Below, piece after piece: positions 58,011 through 64,000 of a DNA stretch of 64,000 nt. The notes under the pieces were generated by a model that was not told the origin of the DNA, made no database searches, and was given only the letters and a program-made list of their open reading frames with translations. Source of the stretch: Chionis minor (Eukaryota; Chordata; Aves; Charadriiformes; Chionididae); assembly GCA_013398295.1 (NCBI GenBank), contig VZSF01011141.1, positions 124,383 to 188,382 of the forward strand, read 5' to 3'. Position 1 is the stretch's first letter. Each line of letters begins with the position of its first letter. The position numbers were made by a program, and so were the translations under genes.

Positions 58011-61000
58011 GAGGTGATGGCAAATGCTCCAAGGTAACTGTGGTCTTCTGTTTAATTTCTGCTTTGACTCTCAGATGCCAGCAGTATAAAAGTCCCTATG
58101 TAAGAACAAAGCAAAATGTTATCGGTGGGGAAGAACTGTTCCCATTCTGGTCAGCTTGGCCATCAAAAAGCACCACAAGAAACAGGATGCTGAAGCAAGA
58201 GGCCGCACTGACACTTGGATTGCTTGTCACACACGATGGACTTTGCCTCATCCCTGATGGGGGAGGGAAGTGCCGCTGCAGCAGCCTGGGAAGCCATCCA
58301 GTGGGACAGTTATCTGTGTGAGCGCATCCCTGGGAATGCTTGCTGCCTGTGCCCGCTCCTCCTCCCCTGCTGCTGCCGCCCAGGATTTTGCAGATGTTCC
58401 TCCCAGAGAAGGCAGCTGCTGCTCTCAGCCTCCCGGTTTCCATCTCCTCGGTGGTCTGGCTCCACCCGGCTGTGATGGAGCTGCTGATAGTTCCTCCCTT
58501 CCCCAGCTTGTTCTTTCACAATGAGTGAGCAGCAGTAGTCAGAGGAAGAGGAATTATGCTCTATGTCTTTTCCCCCCTTCCCTCTTCTCTCCTGGCTGTG
58601 TAGCTGTACCCTTCCCTTTTCCCCCTAGTGTTTCTGATCCCTGTTTCTTAAACAACACATAAACAACTGAGAGAAAACTGGAGCATGTAGATAATCCATA
58701 TTTACAGTTGGATATGGTCTTATAGTTTACACAGCAGCCTGAGATGTAAATAAGAGTTGGGGTTTTTCTCCTTGTTTGAGGAAAATGGCCTCTTAGAATT
58801 TAAAGTGAAGGGAGGATTTGCATTGGTTTTCTTCTCCTGCCTTTGTTTTGATCTTTTTTTTTTTTCCTTGCAAGGAGGTTTGGATCTCTCCACTCCCCAT
58901 GCGAGGACTGTGTAGCTGTGTGCACGCATGCGCATCGGCTTGAAAACGCATTTCATCTGTTTACAAGTTTCAGTTTAAGGGCAAAACCCTAAGGCAAGAA
59001 AATGCGTCATCTCAGGACTGTTGTGACCCTAGGGTACGTCCACGCTGCAGTTGGGAAATGCGATGACTGCATGCCTAGGCCTACTCAAAGTCGGTTTTGC
59101 ATGGCTAGCTCAGATACACCAGTGTCTGAAATGAACTGAAGAAAAATCAGTTACTTGCAGAACTTTGCTGGGTTTGGAATCTGCCGGCAGCAGTCCTTGC
59201 AAAGGTAACACATCTTTTCTTCCCATCCCTCCTGGAGCCCAAGTTTTAGGTCAAACCTATGACATTTTCTTGGGGCTGCAGAAATTCACCAAGCTGTAAC
59301 ACCCCAGTAGCTTTGCAGCACGAGAGACACAAAAAGCCATTATTACTGATTGTGCCACTTCCCATCCATAAAGGACGCTGGGCTGAGGATCACGAAGCAG
59401 TCCGCGGCTGAACAGTGAACACAAACTTGTGTTTTACCCTCTGCGTCTGCATTTGGCAGCACAGCCTTAATGCAGGAATAGTCAGTGCTACACGGCTAGC
59501 AATGAACAGGGACAGTTTGAATTGCTGGCTGGTGGGAGAAATTCTTAATGGAGAGTTTTCTAGGTGGGTGTATATATATACATGGAAATCACAGAATGCT
59601 TTGTTGTTTGCCACCACAAATTTCGATTTCATTGAAACTGAATTTCATTTCAGTGTCATTGAAATTCCTTTTGAAAACCTGTCCCTTCTGGGAGTGATAA
59701 TCTACATTCAGATATCCAAACAGAAATTAGAAATATCCTGCACTTTGATTAGTTTATACCCTCCACTAGTACACGAGATATACATGAGTTTTGTTCTCCT
59801 GTAGACAGCTTATTACCCACAATTAGCCAATGTCTTTTGCATATTTTTGTTTTACTACAAATAATAATGAATGGCAACGACAATGGGGTTTCGGGAGAGA
59901 TTACGTTTTGAAAAATGTATGCAATTCATTTACAGGGAAGCATGTTTTTCCAGGCAAACACAACTGTGGGTTTACCAATACAAATGCTTCAAACAAACCT
60001 GTGCTTGTTATCCTGTCATGATATCCGGGATTCAAACCAGCTCCCCTACAAAAGAAACCACACAGATTTTTGATGTCTTTCAATTTCCGAGGTGAGCTGG
60101 GAATTTTGACCTTGGAGGTACTTTAAAGCATAAGCTATCTAGCATATGTTCTCCTTGTGCACCTTGCAGCTTGGGGGCACGACCGTCACTGTGGCCTCGC
60201 TGCCCCAGACAGTGCCCAGGACAGCGTGGCGTTGTGCAGGTGTCTGCAAAGTGGCTTGCTTGCTGTCCTGATGTTTAAGGCTGGCAGGTTTCCATCCCAG
60301 CGAGAGGATAAGATAAGCCTAAAATGTATTTTCTGTAAGGGATGGAAAAATGCTTGCTCCTAAAGACCTTGTGGACTGTGAAAACTGCTGCTAAGCAGTA
60401 CAACGTAAGCACCAAACCCAGAAGCCCGAGCACTCAGTGTAGCTCTCTGAATAAAGGATTTTTCTAGTCTCTAGCTGAACTGAAAAATGGTTGTGAAGTA
60501 GTTGGGTGGAACTGGGTTTCCTTCCAGAAAAATAAAAAAGAATATTAGTATTAAAATCAGATAGGGCTAAACTATTTTTAGAGAGTTCTTATTGTAAAAT
60601 ACATAGGTCCATAAGCAGGTTTGCCATGAACTTGTATCCTGTGATTGAAGCAGCATTTGAAGCTTCATCTACAGCTGTCACTCTGCTCTGTATGCTCTGG
60701 TATCTGATAAAGGCTTGAGTTCATGTTGAAACCTTTCCTTTAGTTGCAGAATGTAAAGATTTTTTTTCCTTTTCTCTATCTAGCTGCCTGTTTTCACACA
60801 CGCGCACAAAAAAAGTAGCAATTTAGTTATCTTTGAGACCTCTGTCAAATCCAGTTGAAATCAGGCAATGAGTTCAAACGTTATTAGGAGGGAATGTATA
60901 CAGACACTCACGCAGCTGCATCTACATCCATGTAGATACAGAAAGATAAATCAAGTCAGCTTTGTTTCCACATGGAGAATGGGTATATTTTGGTAAATAT

Positions 61001-62509
61001 TAAGATGCGTCACTTTGTACAGAAAAGCAAGAAAGCAGACAAAATATTTTCTTTAAAATCATTGACATCAATATTTAAACCCTTCCCTGTTTTCCTTCAG
61101 CACATTTGCGAGGTCCTTTCAAAATCAATTGCTTCTAGTCAGACTAAACATACATTTTCTGTTTGCAAATATTTTTTCTGTAAAATTGCACTCAGCAGCG
61201 GGGGGGAAAAATGATTTCACTCATTGTTCTCCTGAGACACATGGTAGGACTCTTAATTCATCTAAGAAACTTGGGCTGTTGAAGCCAGCTGCCAACGCTG
61301 TCAGGGCAGTGCCCTCACACAAGAAGTCAGAGGACCGAGGGTTCCCAGCCACATAAATGCCTGTGGAAAATATGTTCGCTGTCTTCAAAATGAAGATAAA
61401 GCCACTAATTGTTTTACAGTCGGAGCAAAGCCGTTATTTACCTTTCTGTGTACTGCCGGTTGCTTTTCTTTATTGCTTGTTGCTTTTTGCCTTTTTGTTC
61501 GTTGCTGAACTGTAGCTCAGAGACAAGGACTGAGGACGGCGGAGGATGCCCGAGGAATAGTTTAGTCCCCACGAGGCTTGCAAGCTAGACTGCTAGATAA
61601 AGTGAACAGCAGCACGAGAAATAACGGTGTCCGCAGCCTCCTCTTACTGTTCTACTTACATTGCAGCTTTTGGCGCATGGTTACGGCTGTGCTCCTCACG
61701 TTTCGCCAGGGACTATTGCATTTTCTCCCTGCTCTTTCTCCATGCTGTGTTTCACGTGGCAAATGAAGAGTCAACAGGGCTAACTGAAAAGGGTGGGAAG
61801 GATGCTGGGCGCAGTTAGTAAGCATCGCAAAGCAGGGCAGCAACGAGGCGCGTGTGAGAATATTCAGAAGTTCACTCCTCATTTTATGCATATCTCAGAT
61901 GCCGATCAATTTCTGCTTTCTAGAAGGAAAACGGCACCTTGCTAAGATTCTCGAGCAGCCATTAGTAGGGATTTAAATTGAGATTTTGAGAGGTTAAGTC
62001 CAACAGTTAATTTCAATTCAGGGGGTAAATTCAGAGGTTAAAATGGTATTTGTGCGTTTGCTGTATCAGCCATTTGGGCTTATCTTAAGGTCGGAGGGCT
62101 GTATTCTGTCCCGCTTTGAGAGAAGAGCAGTTCCCACTGAATTGCCCGATGCCTGTGGCGACAGGATCAGCCCTTCCAGCCGTGTGTCCCAGTGTCCCAG
62201 AGCTGCTCACCTCTTCAGCAGGAGCTGTGGCTGCTCGAGGTGGCGTGTCTGGCAGCAAAGGCAGTCAAGCCCCTGTGTCTAACTGTGCGTCTCGAGTGGC
62301 GCAGCCCCGCTCAGGACAGCCAAGTTGCAAGTGGGTAGGGCAGGCGAGGAGGTCTGCTTTTAATTGCGCGGGATGGGGATAAAGCTGTGAAAAAGCGAAA
62401 TTAAAACATCCCCCCCTTCTAAACCATTAGGATGCAGCAGGCCCTGCCACTTCCCACAAGAAGGGCCAAGATGTTTGCGCAGCCCTCGGCTCTCAGCGAG
62501 TCGCTTTCA

Positions 62510-63425
62510 TTAAACCTAGCCCACGCATGAACCCGGCTGGTGAATTTGGGTCGCCTGGAGGACGTGCCGCCTCACCCGGTTATCTCGGGGGGGAAAGGGG
62601 GGGTATGAGGAGAAACACAACCCAGCCCGCCCGGCCGCCCGGAGCGGCTCCGCGCCCGCCCGCGGGGTTGCCCGGGGGAAGGCCGTTCCCGGGGGGAGGC
62701 CGTTCCCGGGAGGGTCCGTGGAGCCCCCGCTGCCCCGCCGGGATGGAGGGGTTGGCTGGGGGCCGGCCGCGATGCCTCCCCGGCCCCGGGGCGGCCCTGC
62801 AGCCCCCGCCGCCCCTCTCCTGCTTTCGGCCAGACAGTCCCCAGGTATCAAACGGAACCGGGGGACCGTATTGAAAGAGCAAGTGAAGCGGAAATTTAAA
62901 GCCCCTCTGCTAATAATAACAGTATAAATAACCGAAGACGTCTTGTAAACAGTGCGGTCATAACCCCGAAACATTAAACAGCGCGGTGGGATCTGGCGCA
63001 TCAGCTGCCGGCGGCCGCTGCCGGTGCCGGGGGAGCGCCCCGCACTCCTGTTTATCTCAGCCCCGTCTCCCCGGGGCGCGCTGATCAATAGAGGGGGGAT
63101 GTTTAAGTTACGAATTCCCGGCATCGAGGACCGGGGCCAGAGGGGCATCCTCCGCCCGACTGTCCTTCATCTACAGCCAACCGCTGCCGGCCCCGCGGCG
63201 CGGTGCGGGACGGTGCGGGGCGGTGGGAGCGAGCGCCGCAGCGCCCGGGAGCCGGCCCGCCGCCGCCAGGACGGGCTGCGGGCCCGGCCACCCCCTTTCC
63301 CCAGGGATCTGCTGGAAACGGGTGGCTCCGGGGAAGCGGCGCTCCCGCTGGGCGAGTGCGGCCGGCGGCAGCGCGGTCCTTCCCCCGCCGAGCCCGAGAG
63401 TCGGAAACCAACATTACACCGCTGC
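62510..63425. promoter_or_regulatory. CpG island just beyond the TCF21 3' end
   Basis: This dense CpG island encloses an AT-rich core (62905-62990) with TATAAATA (about 62922-62929) and an AGACGTCT palindrome (about 62936-62943), a possible + strand promoter. The long frames on both strands (62516-63148, - strand; 63024-63608, + strand) are expected in stop-poor GC-rich DNA and are not called as genes. It may be a TCF21-linked regulatory island or the start of a non-coding RNA antisense to TCF21. Confidence 0.5.
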
Positions 63426-63445
63426 GTGTTCCGTGGAAAGGAAGG

Positions 63446-63451
63446 TTTATT
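63446..63451 (-). terminator. TCF21: Candidate TCF21 poly(A) signal AATAAA
   Basis: AATAAA on the - strand lies about 440 bases past the TCF21 stop, at the edge of the CpG island. It would give a 3'UTR of about 450-470 bases. Confidence 0.5.
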
Positions 63452-63891
63452 CACAGAAATAGAGCAGAACCTGCTTGAAGAAAATATATCTATATATCTT
63501 TGGGGTGAATTACTTCATAGAGATGACTGTCAAAGTCAGGTTTTTCTAGGCATCTACATATTTCACAGGTCTCAGACAAAAGATACACGCGTGGTAGGTT
63601 TTGTTTGATCTCTGTCTTTTCTCTAGTAGCGCTTGAACCAGCAAGGCTCTTGTTGCAGGACACTCGACTGTACACGCATTTAATAAAGTTAAATAGAGTC
63701 GGGATCTCTCGGGGTGGAGTCTTTGCTACGGCACGTTTGGTCTCTCTCCTCTGCGGCGGGAGAGCGGCTCTCCCCGTCGCTCTGCCCGGCGCGGCGCCCG
63801 GGGCAGCGGCGGGGCCGCGGCGTGTCCCTCTGCCCGCCCCGCCGCCCGCTCCCCGGCCGCGCCGGGAGGCTGCTGGCCCGGCCGCCGGGGC
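63446..63891 (-). other. TCF21: TCF21 3'UTR
   Basis: The part next to the stop is GC-rich, and the distal part is AT-rich with ATATATCTATATA-like sequence near 63484-63500. The end is inferred from the AATAAA at 63446-63451. Confidence 0.55.
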
Positions 63892-63981
63892 TCAGGATGC
63901 CGTCGGGCCGCACAAGCGGTTTGTGTTCACCACTTCTTTCAGGTCACTCTCGGGTTTGCCGGCTACCATAAAAGGCCAAGT
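63892..63981 (-). CDS. TCF21: TCF21 last coding exon (partial gene)
   Basis: Acceptor GGCTACAG (AG at 63983-63982) opens a 30-codon exon encoding [20 protein letters not shown], then NRLCGPTAS and TGA (63894-63892). This is the C-terminus of TCF21 (Pod1/capsulin/epicardin), a class II bHLH transcription factor of mesenchyme, epicardium, kidney and lung that acts as a heterodimer with E-proteins on E-boxes. The bHLH domain is in the preceding exon, to the right of the window. The place and phase of the splice and the position next to TBPL1 agree with human. TCF23/TCF24-like paralogues end differently. Confidence 0.93.
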   Translation of the reverse strand, partial: TWPFMVAGKPESDLKEVVNTNRLCGPTAS

Positions 63982-64000
63982 CTGTAGCCAGGAAAAGACA

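Larger units (their letters stand above)
53795..62500. other. Intergenic region TBPL1-TCF21
   Basis: No gene is recognised. The region contains an AT-rich low-complexity block (56460-56650), a possible SINE remnant (57940-58010), a TGTATATATATACA palindrome (near 59569-59582) with a nearby inverted repeat (59640-59667), and small open frames with no recognisable similarity. Confidence 0.7.

Noticed and set aside
62516..63148. 210-codon - strand frame in the TCF21-side CpG island
   Set aside because: Low stop density in GC-rich DNA; proline/glycine/arginine-rich and unlike any protein I know. Kept only as part of the island.
1..64000. tRNA, rRNA, CRISPR array, operon or bacterial mobile element
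   Set aside because: Nothing of the kind was seen. All structure fits vertebrate genes, introns and retroelements.

Overview
This window is vertebrate nuclear DNA, almost certainly from a bird. It shows spliced exons with GT/AG borders, 20-kb introns, CpG islands, CR1 LINEs ending in the avian GATTCTGTG-type tail, and a solo LTR of the bird class that begins TGTCCTGG and ends CCACGACA. Two runs of N (31902-32193 and 51997-52380) sit in the most GC-rich stretches, as expected for a draft assembly.

Three genes can be named from their proteins. (1) SLC2A12 (GLUT12, sugar transporter) is on the + strand. Exons 2-5 lie at 6077-7399, 27675-27797, 30036-30168 and 32332-32428; exon 1 lies to the left of the window. 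(2) TBPL1 (TRF2/TLF, TBP-like factor) is on the - strand. All six coding exons are present (45881 down to 39708), with a CpG-island promoter near 51.8-52.7 kb. (3) TCF21 (bHLH factor Pod1/capsulin) is on the - strand at the right edge. Only its last coding exon (63981-63892) and 3'UTR are inside. The order SLC2A12 > < TBPL1 < TCF21 is the same as in human 6q23.2, which supports all three calls.

Layout: 1-6076, SLC2A12 intron 1 with an old LINE; 6077-32428, SLC2A12 exons and introns, with a nested pair of LINEs at about 20.2-23.6 kb, a CR1 3' end at 31.3 kb and a CpG-rich block around the last exon; 32.4-39.3 kb, tail-to-tail intergenic DNA with another old LINE; 39.3-52 kb, TBPL1; 52.4-63.4 kb, intergenic DNA with a solo LTR at 53.4 kb and a second CpG island at 62.5-63.4 kb; 63.4-64 kb, the 3' end of TCF21. 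The genes are unrelated in function and do not form a pathway.

No new biological system is evident. The best leads are small and checkable: a Pro-to-Ser change in the GPxPW motif of GLUT12, a shortened GLUT12 tail without the C-terminal di-leucine, a TBPL1 stop codon three residues early, a minimal AUG-stop upstream ORF in the TBPL1 leader, and a CR1 copy lacking its endonuclease that inserted into an older LINE with a readable empty site.
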